Positions 1 to 12,346 of a stretch of 64,000 nt of DNA are shown here, piece after piece. How positions within the stretch are numbered: position 1 is the first letter of the stretch; each line of letters opens with the position of its first letter. The notes beneath the pieces were generated by a model. That model was not told the origin of the DNA and searched no databases. It worked only from the letters and a program-made list of their open reading frames with translations. The position numbers and the translations under genes are program-made. The stretch is from Luzula sylvatica (taxonomy: Eukaryota > Streptophyta > Magnoliopsida > Poales > Juncaceae), in the NCBI GenBank assembly GCA_946800325.1, contig OX326960.1:14284393-14348392 (forward strand). Direction: 5' to 3'.

Positions 1-1650
1 AGAGAAGCATGGTGAGATTTGCTGCATGATTTCATTCCGAAATTGACTAAGAAAATCCGTTAAGTTGGGTTAATGGAACGAGTTAATCACGACTGATAAA
101 TCACGATTGCAATCCAACGGTATATACAACATTTGAAGAAGTTTTCTGTCCAAAGTTTGGACAAGCTTCGAACCTTCTTTGACATATGCATTTTTTTCCC
201 CAAAAAAAGAAAAGTCTTAATTTCCGCAACAATCAGATAACTTATTTATGTTCAATTACTATTGTAAAATGTACTTCGAATATAATAAATAATTTCAATC
301 AAATAAGAACGGAATCTTCTATTGAAAAAATATTCATGAATTCTAATTCCTACAAAAAAAACATTTGAAATATTTTATGAAAAAACAAAGGGGCTATGCA
401 CCATGCAGAATCAACGCGAATTAACTTTTCCCCCTATTTGTTCATCCAAATTCACAAATATTTTTGTATTTTATCACTGCGGGGTTTGAGTTATTGTTTA
501 TCAATGCGGGGTTTGAGTGGTCGTTCATATAATTTATTTTCTATATCCCAAATAAATTGATATTTTCTCTTTCAAAGTACTTCCACCGTCAACCTCCCTC
601 AACTCTCCAGATTTTGTAAGATTGAGAGAGAGAGGGAGCCCGAGAGGGAGCGAGAGGGAGAGAGAAAGCCGGTCCCGCACTTTGGCAAACCCAAGACAAT
701 TATTATTTGATCATTATAATTTGAAAACATTACATACTAAATTTATAAATAGAATTCTGCACAAAACTAGCAAATACTTAAATACATATATGACGATAAA
801 AAAAATAAAAGGAAAAAAAAGCTAAAACGAATTAGCAATAATGTTTGATATGGTTATCATTTTTAATTATTTTTAGCCTATGAGTAACAGTTGTTCTTTT
901 ATGTTGATTCGGAGTAATATAATTATACTTTTTTCACACTTGGTACAGTACTGGTATGTTTTTATGAATTTATTAGAGTATATGTTTTTTTTTTAATCAT
1001 TTACATGGTTCAAAATTATAATTGAAGTTGTGCCTGTGATAAAATATTATATACTAATAATAAGCAATGGAATAAATCTATGGTACATCTTATTCTTAAC
1101 TTTTTACAACAATGTACGAAAATTAAATGTTGCCGTATTAAAAAAATAAAATCATATGTAATTTGACTTGATATTATTATTTTCTCTCATTGCCTAAGTG
1201 ATTGATATACTATAATTATTTTTTTACCTTACTATACATAAGTAAGGACCCTATAAATATTACGGCCCAAAACGATGACTTCTCCCCTCCCTTCAAGGCC
1301 GGCCTTGTAGAGAGAGAGAGAGCGAGAGGGAGAGAGATAACTTGTGGTACTTGAAGAGGCGAACTCACCTTGTGCTGCCTTCGTGTGAAACTGAAGAGAA
1401 GAAGGCGGCCATGGCAGCAGTAAGAAGAAAATGAAGCATCGCCATGGGAGAGAGCAAGAAGAAGAAAATGAATCCCTGGTTTTTTTTTTGCCCAAGTGAG
1501 TAACGTGAATGAACTAACAAATGGAATGAAGAAGCTATTAGCGGAGCATGTATTTTAATGCTCTGTGCGCACGGATCCAGAAGCACATCCAAGGATATAA
1601 AACTTACAAGCAAAAATTTCGTTTTGCTTGTACAAGCTATATATGTGCTC
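1..1650. other. AT-rich intergenic DNA, no gene recognised
   Basis: I see no supported gene here. There are two copies of a ~25-bp unit containing GCGGGGTTTGAGT (about 475-520), and two GA-rich simple-sequence stretches (about 624-670 and 1310-1340). On the minus strand, about 1365-1442 reads as a short hydrophobic peptide beginning MAMLHFLLTAAMAAFF that runs to a good splice donor (AAG/GTGAGT). It could be an orphan first exon, but no second exon was found. Confidence 0.5.
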
Positions 1651-1651
1651 T

Positions 1652-2700
1652 CTTCAAAACAAATCAATTATCATATATTCTTAAAAATATCAAAATCCAA
1701 GTATAACAAGAGCAAAATACTCAATTTCAATGTTGTTCTCGAAATACTCCGAAATAGAATACGAACACACACAAATTCATACATTATTAACATTTTAAAA
1801 ATTCAATTATAACATGATCAAAATACTCAATTTTAAGTTTGTCCACAAAATATTCCGAAATAGAAGACTAACACGCACAAAATTCTGTTTTTTTCAGAAA
1901 TTTCTTCAAAATGAAAGAAGTTAGGTCTAACACATTGAAAACAGACCAATTACCATATATTCTTTAAAAATGTAAAAATTAAAGTATAACACGAACAAAA
2001 TACTTAATTTCATGTTGTCCTATAAATACTCCGAAATAGAAGGCTAACACACACATTTTTTTTTTTATTTCTTCAAAATGCAAAAAGTGAAGTCACCTTC
2101 AAAACAAATGAATTATCATATTTTCTAAAAAAATGTCACAATTGTAGTATAACACGAGCAAAATACCCAATTTTCATGTTGTCCTCGAAATACTCCGAAA
2201 TAGCATACTAACACAAACAAATTTCTATTTTTTTCAAAAGTTTCCTTAAAATGAAAAATGTGAAGTCTAACACATTCAAAACAAATAAATTATCATATAT
2301 TCTTAAAAGTTTCAAAATTAAATTATAATACGAGCAAAATACTCCGAAATAGAAACCCAAACACACACAAATTTCTTTTGTTTTCAAAAAATTCTTTAAA
2401 ATGAAAAAAGTGAAGCTAACACCTTTAAAAAAAAAATTATCATATTTTCTAAAAAATGTCAAAATTAAAGTATAACACGAGCAAAATAATCAATTTTAAT
2501 GTTGTCCTCAAAATATTTCGAAATATAAGACGAACACTCACAAATTTTTGTTTTTTTTTTAGAAATTGCTTCAAAGTGCAAACAGTGAAGTCTTAATACC
2601 TTCTAAACAAATGAATTATCCTATTTACTAAAAAATGTCAAAATTGAAGTATAACACCAAATTTTCATGTTGTCCTAAAAATACTCGGAAATTCGAATTC
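1652..2700. repeat. Diverged tandem array, ~165-bp period
   Basis: About six to seven diverged copies of an AT-rich unit follow one another. Each unit contains a variant of AGCAAAATACTCAATTTT, a block like ATGTTGTCCT, the marker CTCCGAAATAG, and AACACACACAAATTT. The CCGAAATA marker falls at about 1749, 1855, 2031, 2195, 2344, 2518 and 2685, giving spacings of 106, 176, 164, 149, 174 and 167 bp. The period is close to nucleosome length, as in many plant satellites, but this is a small local array. Short reading frames inside it are low-complexity artefacts. Confidence 0.75.
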
Positions 2701-2897
2701 ACGGCTATGGATGTGTCAATTTTCGAATTTGAATTTAATAATTTTGAACTTATAAAATTTAAATCAAAGAGTATTTTCTACCTATAATCCAATTGAGTTA
2801 CCAAATCAAAAATTAATTTCCTTTTTCAAAAATATTTCCAAACTAATCCAGATCCAAATGGGTTTTAAAAATCCGTTATAATCGAATTTTAAGTTTA

Positions 2898-3262
2898 ACG
2901 AAAGGGTAAATACTTAAATCCCCCAATATAAATTGTTCTAGGTTGTTTGTATGTTTTAAGTTGTATTGTTTTGTATGTCTTAAATTGGATGATAAATATA
3001 ATATTTTGTTTCGGTAGGGTACGTATGTTATTTTTATTATCGATATGATAAATATGATATTTTATTTTTTAAAAAGGTAAATATGATATTTTGGATTTTT
3101 AGAAATGTAAAATAGTAATTTTAAATGTTGATCGTTAAGTTTAACGGAAAAATTAGATAGTTTTAAAATTTTGAATTAATATGATATTTTAGATTTATGA
3201 AAAGATAAATATGATATTTTAAATTTTAATTAAAATAAATAAATACATAATTTAAGTTTAAA
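2898..3262. mobile_element. MULE-like terminal arm next to DSE1 promoter
   Basis: The segment repeats the pattern AAATATGATATTTT with TTTAACGGAAAAATT. It matches, in order and orientation, the right arm of the foldback element at 35150-35812, including GGGTACGTATGTTATTTTTA and GTTAAGTTTAACGGAAAAAT. Only one arm is visible, so this is a truncated or diverged copy. Its edge lies about 140 bp upstream of the DSE1 start codon and may therefore supply or disrupt promoter sequence. Confidence 0.55.
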
Positions 3263-3403
3263 AAATGATTTTATTTTATTTTGTTATCGGACAAGCCGAC
3301 CCCTTGTTTTACAACGTTCTACCAGCAAACGCACGAGGCCGCGATTCTCCTCGATTCCAGAAGTCGGGAAGTCTCAGTTCCACTGGAACCCGTTTCAGTA
3401 ACG

Positions 3404-5353
3404 ATGGACGGCTCCAAACCGCGGCGGGCGCCGGACCCAGTCGCCGTCCTGCGGGGCCACCGCGCCTCAGTGATGGACGTCTGCTTCCACCCATCCTTTC
3501 CGTTTCTATTCTCCGGGTTAGACTTCATCTCTTTCTTTTCTCTCATTCTCCCTCTTTGTGAACCTCTTTGTTCGAATTAATGGCTTCTTCTTCTTGCTCG
3601 TTGCTGCTGTAGTGCTTCTGATGGGGAGCTTAGGGTCTGGGATACCGTGCAAAATCGGACTTTGTCTTCTACCTGGTTGTACTATGTACTTCTTCTTTAT
3701 CACTATAGCTATATATCAAGATTTTTGAGTTATTAACAATCTTAATGGTGATTTTAGGGCGCATGGTGGAGCTGCCGGCGTTTATTCCGTCGCCACCTGT
3801 CCGTCCGCCCTTAATAGAGTCATAAGGTTCGGATTTTCCTTCTCAGATTATTTCAACCCTGTCTAAGAAAAAACGATTTGGTCGATTAAATTTGATTTGA
3901 TTCAGCCAGGGCCGAGATGGAACTTGTAAATGCTGGGAGATTGAAGAATCGGGGCTTTCTAGGTAATTGTTATAAATCATGTAAAATATGATGGATTATA
4001 TAAAACTCATTCGCATAATTTTGATTCATAGGAAGCCATTGTTTACAATCAAGACAAACTCGTACCACTTTTGCAAAATTTCTTTGGCAAAATCACCAAT
4101 TTCAGCGCCATTAGCTCAACACGAATCGCAAAGCGAGGCATCTAAATCCTTCAATAACGAATTAGATTCAGCAAATAGACTGAATTTAATGGCTCTGGCT
4201 GGAGAATATACTTCGCAGGTTAATAGAATTGAATTTGGTGATCCAAAAAACTAGAAATTGTGATTGTTTGATTTTCAAATTTAGGTTGCTAATTGTTTTT
4301 AGGTGGAGATTTGGGATCTCGCATCCGTGAAAAAGACGGTCTCTTTGCCTAACCTAAATCCTGACGATCATTTTGCCAAGAAAAGAGGTTCCGAATTTCA
4401 TAGCAACTTATAATATATAAGATCTTTTAATAATATAATTTTGCCCTGATTTGAATGAATATTGAATTATAGGAATGTGCATGGCAGTTCAAGCCTTTTC
4501 CCCTCGTAATTCACAAGGTTTTTTAAATGTTTTATCTGGGTATGTCTTTAAATTCTCAATTTTTCAAATTTAGGCATTATAAATAAAATATAATATGAAT
4601 TCATCTTCTATTTATTCAGCTATGAAGATGGAAGCATGCTCTGGTGGGACCTACGCAATCCTGGAATCCCTTTATGTTCCGTTAAATTTCATTCAGAATC
4701 AGGTCTATTAATATTTTTTATTAATATTCAAATATATATTAATAGGATTTTGTTGGTGCAGTTCTATCCATTGCGGTTGATAGTTTATGCAACGGTGGTA
4801 TCTCTGGAGGAGCTGATAATAAAATAATTACGTTCAATCTTGATCATCAAAAGGTATATCCAAAAATTACCATATAAAATTAACTTATTTGTCCTTCAAT
4901 TTCGAGAAAATATTTTAGGGTACTTGTACAATTAAGAAGGAAATAGAGCTAGAAAGGCCCGGTACAGGTGGCACTGCAATTCGATTGGACGACAAAATTG
5001 CAGCTACGGCTGGCTGGGACCACAGGTTTATTTTCTGGATTAATTAAATATTTAATTTTGACCGTCAATTCTGATCTAGGTTTATTTGATTTTATTTTTG
5101 AAGGGTGCGAGTATATAATTACAGGAAAGGAAATGCGCTTGCTGTGTTGAAGTATCATAGCGGTTCAGTACGTGTCTTTTTTGTCGTACGTTAAGTTTTA
5201 TAACCTATTATTATATATCTGATTATTATTTTTATTAAACCAATTATACACTAGTGCAATGCGGTGGCATTCTCTGTGGACTGTAAAACGATGGCGTCGT
5301 GCTCGGAGGATACGACTATCGCTCTTTGGCAATTATACCCTCCCCAAATCTAA
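3404..5353 (+). CDS. DSE1: WD40-repeat protein, DSE1/TANMEI type
   Basis: Twelve exons join in phase: 3404-3516, 3613-3675, 3758-3826, 3906-3962, 4032-4218, 4303-4387, 4473-4539, 4620-4702, 4762-4853, 4919-5025, 5104-5167, 5255-5353 (1086 nt, 361 aa). All introns are GT-AG. The protein opens with [20 protein letters not shown], a classic first WD40 blade, and later has the blade ends LRVWD, VEIWD, MLWWD and IALWQL. The order and spacing match Arabidopsis DSE1/TANMEI, whose loss affects plasmodesmatal size exclusion and embryo development; the animal relative is GNB1L. The start at 3404 is chosen because it gives the family's short N-terminus. An in-frame ATG at 3281 would add 41 residues without family support. 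WD40 proteins act as interaction scaffolds and no catalytic residues are expected. A transposon-derived arm lies just upstream. The function assignment is by homology recalled from memory. Confidence 0.9.
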
Positions 5354-5559
5354 CTTCAGATATGATCGATCCTTCTTGTGACTCGTTTATGATCCATGTA
5401 TTATCAATCATAGCCATACAATCCTAACCGATCATTTTGAAATATTTGATGTTGAATTCATCGGATACCAAACTGTCACTATGGATTGCCGGTGAATTCA
5501 TTGGATACCAAACTATTCTCATTATATGATATAATTCAGGCGTTATAAAAATTTCCCAA
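5354..5559 (+). other. DSE1 3' flank
   Basis: This short stretch after the DSE1 stop probably holds its 3' UTR. Within it a ~25-bp motif (GAATTCATTGGATACCAAACT and a variant) occurs twice, at about 5454-5515. No other feature is seen. Confidence 0.4.
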
Positions 5560-6640
5560 ATTAATGTGAAACATTTGTTATGTCCATCGAGCCCGTATCT
5601 TTTTCTGAATGACTATCGTGATTCGTCCTCCTCACTTCTCAATCCGCTCACCAATTATCATGGAATTATGGTTATTAGTTTCCTCCTATATCTTAAAATA
5701 GATGTTAATAATCTGCGAAAAATACCGAAACTAATGTTCTTGCCATCTTGTTAGATTAAAATACTTTCGAACGTTATTTTCTCCCATATAATAGGCACGA
5801 CAACGTCATATTTACCTTGTGATGATTCATCATAATTATTTCATTTTACTTGTCATGAAAAATATGTGGGAAGTTTTTTTCTTACATGTAGAATCCCATG
5901 AGTTTGTCATGCGTGATTATGTTTCATAATTTATATCTTGTTGTACACGAAATTGTCTCGAATATATTTGTACAAATAAAAAATTTCCGACTTACAATCA
6001 AATAATTTATTATGGAATCAAGTAAAAGTAAAAAAAAAAAAATCAAACAGCACGCAAAATTTTTAGACAATCTGAAAATTCAAATGATCAATTCCAATCC
6101 TTTTTAATTATTATTCAATATGCAAAACGTTTAATTTAATCTTTAAGATATAACTTTTTAAATACAATTTATTAAATTAAATCTTGAGAATACTATTATA
6201 CAATGGCATTTCGTATTCGTTGTTGTTATTTAAAAAAAAAGTATACATAAGAAACAAATGCTTACGTATTATAAATAATATATCGTACGTAGAAATTAGT
6301 ATATATAAACAATTCATATATACTGACATTTTTATTTTGTCCGATCCAAATTCAACCCAAGCCTTCTTCTCTTAACCCCTTGTGTCTTTATGTAGGGGAG
6401 GCTGGAGGCTTGCTGATTCGGCTCGGTCCTACTACCAACCTGTGTTAGGAAAAAATGACGAGAACGGTTAAAAAACATCAAACGCTGATTAACGGTACGT
6501 TTTCTCTAAACAATTGTACGAAGTGGCCAAATATTTTTTGACCGAGTTTGACCTTAAAACGTTTTAAAATCATTTTTTAATCGTTCGTTACCAAAAATTG
6601 TCAAATTCTCAGTGTTTATTTATTTACTTAGGGTTTAAAA
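5560..6640. repeat. Dispersed ~1.1-kb repeat family, copy A
   Basis: This AT-rich segment is paralogous to 10060-11240 and, over most of its length, to 21275-22280 and 23282-24289. Shared landmarks in order are a CTTCTCAATCC-type block, TTAGTTTCCTCCTATATCTT, GTCATGAAAAATATAT, TCATGAGTTTGTCATGC, GAAATTGTCTCGA and CAAATGCTTACGTATTATAA. The last part (about 6450-6640, AACGCTGATTAACG onward) is shared only with copy B. No terminal inverted repeats or coding capacity were seen, so the class is unknown. Confidence 0.65.
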
Positions 6641-6774
6641 TAATTTGATGGAAAGTTAATAATTTGGATATTTTTTATTATACAAAATTAAAGTGGATAT
6701 ATTTAATGGACTATTATTTTAAAAGGACAAATTCTTCTTCTATAAAATTGGCGGTTATGTATTAGCAATATTAT

Positions 6775-7200
6775 CAAAAGGGGCATTTCTTGTATATCCC
6801 TCCAAAAATTGAAAATATCATTTTTGTCCCTAAAAAATTGGTAATATCAAAAGTATTCCTGTGAAACTCAATTTATATCAAATTTATCATAAAGTCACAA
6901 ATCTGTTAAAACTTAACTGAAAAATATACAATTACTAATATACCCCTGAACCAATAAGCTATTTACCAACACTGCCATAGACCATCTTCTTCTAGCGGGC
7001 AATCTATCACCACTTCGCCTCACGTTCTATCTAAATTCTAAACCCTAGGCGCTCTTCTTCGTGCGAGCTCCATGAAGTACTCCATGAAGTACTCACGAAG
7101 ACCACGAGGCGAAACACTTGTGAACATGGACAAATCGAACCAGACTCCACACGAAGCTTTCCAATATGATTACAGCAAGTATTCTCTGTCGAATTCATTT
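6775..7200. mobile_element. MULE-like left end, truncated
   Basis: The start (GGGGCATTTCTTGTATATCC, then AATATCATTTTTGTCCCT) resembles the terminal repeat of the complete Mutator-like element at 12347-15689. What follows (AACTTAACTGAAAAATATAC, then a CTTCTTC-rich block with CGAGCTCC) parallels that element's sub-terminal region. No matching right end was found downstream, so this is probably a one-ended remnant. Confidence 0.4.
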
Positions 7201-8440
7201 CAATTCTTGTTCGAAGGATATTACTTGTTCTTTCATGATTAGGTCTCTACCTCCCTTGACATGCCTTACATATTCAACTGAATTTATTTCAATTAGACTG
7301 GAGTAAACTTAGTTAAGATTTTATTAGTCTGCAATAGTCTTAGTTAAGGTTGAATTATACTGTAATTTGTTCAATCAGATGGATTTTCAATCATAATCAG
7401 GATTAAATAAGGTTTAGATATAACTATGATCAATTATAATTTGATTAAATTCAATCAGAAACGATGTGTGATTGTTTAGCTAAACATGCTTGAGATTATA
7501 GTCTAGCCAATTTGAGTCCTAATCTTCGCATCTACTTACTCCTATTAGAAAGTATAACTTTAAGATTTTGTAACTAAATATTGTCGTTCCATTTGTACGC
7601 TGACTCCAAAAATGAAAAATTCGGAAGTAATATAAGAACCCTAAAGTTTTTCCTTTTGCTCACATGTCTTGTTTTTTAGTTAAATACTTGAATTATAAGC
7701 AAAAATAGTCGTAAAGATGACTAACTCGTGTTTTCATTTCTAATTAGTCGAGGATAATGACTGAAAAAATGGGGACAAGGGTGAGGCATTAGTGCGTAAC
7801 GGTCAATACTTTCCATATGAAAATAAATAATTTTGTTATCATCATTTGATTTATTTGCAGCGACAATTTTACTGAAAAATCCCAACAATTTTATGATTTC
7901 CTAATTAGCGTTTTTCAAATAGGTATTGGAGATGGTGTTGGAGACGCAATTTTTTGTGTCGAAGGGATGCATTAAAGCAAAAAGAAACGCCAAGCAAACA
8001 TTGGATACTAGAAATGGTGTTATTTTAATCATTTTGAACCGTTGATTATATTTTGGTTTGTTTGTTTGAATGTAATAATCATGATTATTTTTTAACAATC
8101 TTATTTTAATGTTTTATTTGTTTATTAATGTAATAGTTATGGTTACGATTAGCATGATTATTTGGTGGTTATGATTATGATGTAATGGTTTGTTTTTACA
8201 ATTGACCGTATGATTATATCTTGATGTTGAAAAAAAGAAAAATTGATTGATTTTGAATGATTCATCAATTGGTCGAATTGGTCGAATTTGAAGTTTTTGG
8301 ATATTTCAGATGATGTAGTATCGTTATATTCTGATATTTTTAGTCTTTTTGAAATCATGTGGTTATTTTATCTAACTTTTATCCTAATAATATACAAACT
8401 TTTATATCGTTATATTCTGATATTTTTAGCCTTTCTGGTC
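7201..8440. other. AT-rich intergenic DNA, no gene recognised
   Basis: No supported gene or transposon terminus. A short local duplication carrying TCGTTATATTCTGATATTTT occurs at about 8317-8345 and 8404-8432, each copy near GTCGAATTTGAAGTTT. Confidence 0.4.
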
Positions 8441-8720
8441 GAATTTGAAGTTTAAAAGGACAAATTTTTCACCACGCTAAATATATAATAGACGCAACAA
8501 TCTTGTGATGATTATTCACAATTATTTCAATTTACTTGTCATGAAAAATATATGTGAAGTCGTTTTTTTATTCATACATGTAGAATCTCATGAGTTTGTA
8601 ATGCATGATTACCTTTCATAATTTATAGCTTATCGACTATTGTACATGAAATTGTCTCGATTATATTTGTACAAATCAAAAATTCCAACATAAAATCAAA
8701 TAATTTATAGATCAAACAGC
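8441..8720. repeat. Partial copy of the dispersed 1.1-kb repeat
   Basis: This piece matches about 10385-10620 (AATATATAATAGACGCAACA, GTCATGAAAAATATATGTGA, AATTTATAGCTTATCGACTA). It begins and ends inside the family consensus, so it is a truncated or rearranged fifth copy. Confidence 0.55.
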
Positions 8721-9049
8721 TCGCAATTAAGAGTAATTAAGACTTGAAATATGTTAAAATAACTATCTACATTCCAATCCTTATCATTCATAGTCGAAAT
8801 CATGCATGCAATCCTGACTCCTCTTCTCTCTTGTTAATCGAGGCAACAAATTAAGCAACGAAATACCCTCTTGTTTATTTTGTTAATTAAGTGAACAAAA
8901 TTGCAAAGACAATAAAATTAAGGTAACGAATCAAAACATGCTCAAATATAGACAATGTGCAATGTGTTTCTCTTCGTTCATCTTGAAAATCCTAACAACG
9001 ATGATACTATCATACTAGTACGTGAGAATTTGTGATTAGTAACAACAAT

Positions 9050-9340
9050 AACTCTCTATGTATTATTAAAATATTATATGATAATTTTTTTGTTTAAATG
9101 TTTATTTTGTCGGAAACTATATGATTTTTTCGATTAAAATTTAAATTATCTTTGTAATCAAGTTATTGTCGAGTCGATCCGAGCTAGTTCGTTTCAAAAT
9201 AAGCCGAGCTTGAACTTCGATTTTTAGCTCGAACCTTAAGATAAACCAACCAAGCTAGCTCGAGCCAGCTCCAGTCGAGTTCGAGTCGAGCTTGAGCTGG
9301 ACAAAGCTCGCTCGAATTGACTCAGTTGCACCCTTTAGTT
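9050..9340. repeat. Dispersed repeat with GAGCTCGA-rich tail; empty-site paralog
   Basis: TATGTATTATTAAAATATTA followed by GTTTAAATGTTTATTTTGTC and a GAGCT/TCGAG-rich tail ending ACTCAGTTGC is paralogous to 12331-12346 joined to 15690-15919. In that second copy the sequence is interrupted by the Mutator-like element and, at its far end, by the hAT-type element. The 9-kb copy is continuous at both points and so records both pre-insertion states. Confidence 0.75.
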
Positions 9341-10059
9341 TGATTAAAAGATATTTAGAGAGAGATGATTAATAAAAGAAGATATTAAGGGGGAGGAGAA
9401 TCTATCTCGGAGAATTGGCTACTTTTTGCAAAATCGGCATCCAATGAGGAAAGGGACATCTTACACTCACTTTGGTTAGCGGCCACCTGGACCAGCTAGA
9501 AGGAGAGAAACACACGATTATTCACGGGGCAACAACATCCTCCATTTTACTCGACGAGCAAGGCGGTGGAACTTTCGATTATGTGGAAAAAAGCGGGTAG
9601 ATAGGTATCAATTTCTTCATATTTAATGAAGTATTGATAACTAATCATCCCGTCAGGATTACGATGTATATGTAACTATATTTTTTTATATATTACAAAC
9701 ACATAGACGGCATTGCCCCTACTTTCAAAATTATATATATATTAATATTAATTTTCATTGATATTTTTTAAACTGATTACACTTTTGTATTTGCGATCAA
9801 TTAAATTCATTGAATCTAATCAAGCTACTATCAAACATCCAACCTATAACTGCCTAGCTGACTAATCTCAACCACTAATTGCTCTAATTAATCACAGAAT
9901 AATAGTCCACTATCCAGTTGCAGAGTAAGAATTATAAGTTGGTCCATTCATTCTTCGTAAAGCCCGGTGACTAGCTAAGCCCGCGCAAGTCGTCATTCGA
10001 TTTGAACGAGCGACGTGCTGCTCGTTTTCTCTTGTTTATTGGGAATTCGAGTCTCGTGT
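9341..10059. other. Intergenic DNA with a fragment shared with 22.4 kb
   Basis: No gene recognised. About 9755-9880 (TTTTCATTGATATTTTTTAA, TTCATTGAATCTAATC, CTATAACTGCCTAGC) is paralogous to about 22350-22470. That links the two repeat-rich regions. Confidence 0.45.
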
Positions 10060-11240
10060 TTTCTGTCTAATAACTCGTAACTATCTTGAAATTATGCTTA
10101 TTAGTTTCCTCCTATATCTTACAATAGACGTGAATTATCTGCAAAGAATACTGAAACTTATGGTAAATATAAATGTATTTATTATATTTATTATATTTAT
10201 TTTGTATTATTTAATTTTATATAACATACATAACATATCTCTTTGTATTGGGGTTATGAAATTAAGAATTCAAATAAGAAATATGCACCATGATTTCTCT
10301 CGTTGCTTCTAATAATTTCACAACAAAACTAATTTTGCTGCGGTATTGATGGAATAAAATACTTCCATAGTTATTTACTCTCGTATAAATATATAATAGA
10401 CACAACAATCTTATGATGATTCTTCACAATTATTTCATTTTAATTGTCATGAAAAATATATGTGAAGTCTCGTTTTTTTTTTCTTACATGTAGAATCTCA
10501 TGAGTTTGTCATGCATGATTACCTTTCATAATTTATAACTTATCGACTATTGTACATGAAATTGTCTCGATTATATTTGTACAAATCAAAAATTTCCAAC
10601 TTATAATCAAATAATTTATTATCGAATCAAGTAAAAGTAAAAAAAAAAATCAAACAGCACGCAATTTTTTTCAGACAATCTGAAAATTAAAATGATCAAT
10701 TCCAATCCTTTTAAATTATTATTATTCAATATTCAAAACTTTTAATGTAATTTGTTCTGATAGAGAGCATTAACCACTAAGTGAGTGAGCTTTAAGATAT
10801 AACTTTTTGAATTCAATTTATTAAATTATAGTATTATACAATCTTGAGAATACTATTATACAATGGCATTTTGTATTCGTTGTTGTTATTTAAAAAAAAT
10901 GTATGCATAAGAAACAAATGCTTACGTATTATAAATAATATATCCTACATAGAAATTAGTATATATAAACAATTCATATATACTACTGACATTTTTATTT
11001 TATTTTGTACAAATCCAAATACAACCCGAGACGTCCTCTATTGACGATAAAAACGATCAGTGTTATGAAAAATGATAAAAACGGTTAAAAAAACATTTAA
11101 CGCTGATTAACGATGTGTTTTCTCTAAACGAAGTGGCCAAACATGTTTTTACCGAGTTTGACCTTAAAACGTTTTATATTCATTTTGTAATCGCTTCTTA
11201 GTTCTTACCCAAAAAAATGTCAAATTCTCAATGTCGAGCC
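10060..11240. repeat. Dispersed ~1.1-kb repeat family, copy B
   Basis: The closest relative of copy A (5560-6640). It keeps both the TTAGTTTCCTCCTATATCTT block near the start and the AACGCTGATTAACG block near the end. It is AT-rich, has no terminal repeats and no credible reading frame. Confidence 0.65.
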
Positions 11241-11968
11241 CCAGATGTTCCAATAAACTAACGATAGGAAATTAAATGCTAACATAATAAAAAGAAAAAG
11301 GATCTTCGAGAAAAGAAAAGGGTTCTTTTAGAACCTTAATGTTTGGCCATGGTGGCCTTGTTCTAGTTGAAGAGATCGTTCTCATCCCTATAATCGACTT
11401 CTTGTTCGGGGACATTTTTTTCAAACGAGAACTTCAACCCCGCATCGGGATTCGGGATTAATATTTGAAAGGAAACCGCAAATATTAGATTTATTTTCGG
11501 GTTGCAATTTCTGTGAATTAGCAAGAAGAGAGCATGATCCAATAATTAATTTATTTTTCTTTTTATTTCTTTGGTCTAATTCCTGTCCAATAGGCCCCTG
11601 ACTGGGCGGAGCACAGAGAGAGATGGGGCCCACTCCGCATTTTGCTCTTAATTTGTTTAATTTGTTGCTTATTCATTATGGTGGGCCGATGTTTTTCAAG
11701 GGAAGAAAGATTAATAAATTGAGTGAGAATGGGCTTTGGAGTTTAGGCCTAATTTATGTTTTCGTTGAGTGATATTAGTTGGGTTTGACTCAGTCTTTAT
11801 CAAGGGCTTAACTTTGACCCCTTTCAGGCCTATTTTATTTTTCTTAGAAACCTTTTTTCCTCAATACTGCTGGAGTTTGGTTTAAAATACCGGTACAAGC
11901 AAAATTTTGGGTGTGTGTCATTATGTATTTTCTTGGAGTTACTAATTTTAGAAGTAAAAGAGGGACAA
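11241..11968. other. Intergenic DNA, no feature recognised
   Basis: No gene, terminal repeat or tandem array was recognised in this stretch. Confidence 0.35.
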
Positions 11969-12217
11969 CTAGAGCGGACAAAAGCTGACCCGACCCGTCC
12001 GAATTCGATCCGAATCGAAAAATATTGAAAAGTCAACGATCCGAATCCGAAATCGAACGACTCGAACCCGAAATGGAACCGAAAACGAAACAATCCGAAA
12101 TCGAACGATTGGAAAAACCAAAACGATCAGAAACCAAAACGATCCAAATCCGAACGATTCGCAAATCGAAACGATCCGAATTCAAAATGATCCGATCTGT
12201 CTGATTGCCACATCTAG
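11969..12217. mobile_element. Small element with CGATCCGAA motif array
   Basis: A 249-bp block is packed with degenerate copies of CGATCCGAAATCGAAC in one orientation. Its ends read CTAGAGCGGACAA (left) and, reverse-complemented, CTAGATGTGGCAA (right), an imperfect inverted repeat (9 of 13 positions). The design resembles the hAT-type elements at 15923 and 19134, which also carry short motif arrays, but no flanking duplication was found. It may be an old hAT-type MITE. Confidence 0.35.
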
Positions 12218-12337
12218 ATATGATTGTTGAGAAGTAGCCTTTTCCTGGTGTGGCCGCAGAAAAATTATCTTTTGGAGTCAAAAGTACCCTGTCCTGCTGC
12301 GGCTCAGACATTAGGGTTGGGTTGTCATTATGTATTA

Positions 12338-12346
12338 TTAAAGTAT
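12338..12346. repeat. MULE target-site duplication, left copy
   Basis: TTAAAGTAT directly precedes the left terminal repeat and is repeated exactly at 15690-15698. Nine bases is the usual Mutator-superfamily duplication length. Confidence 0.85.
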
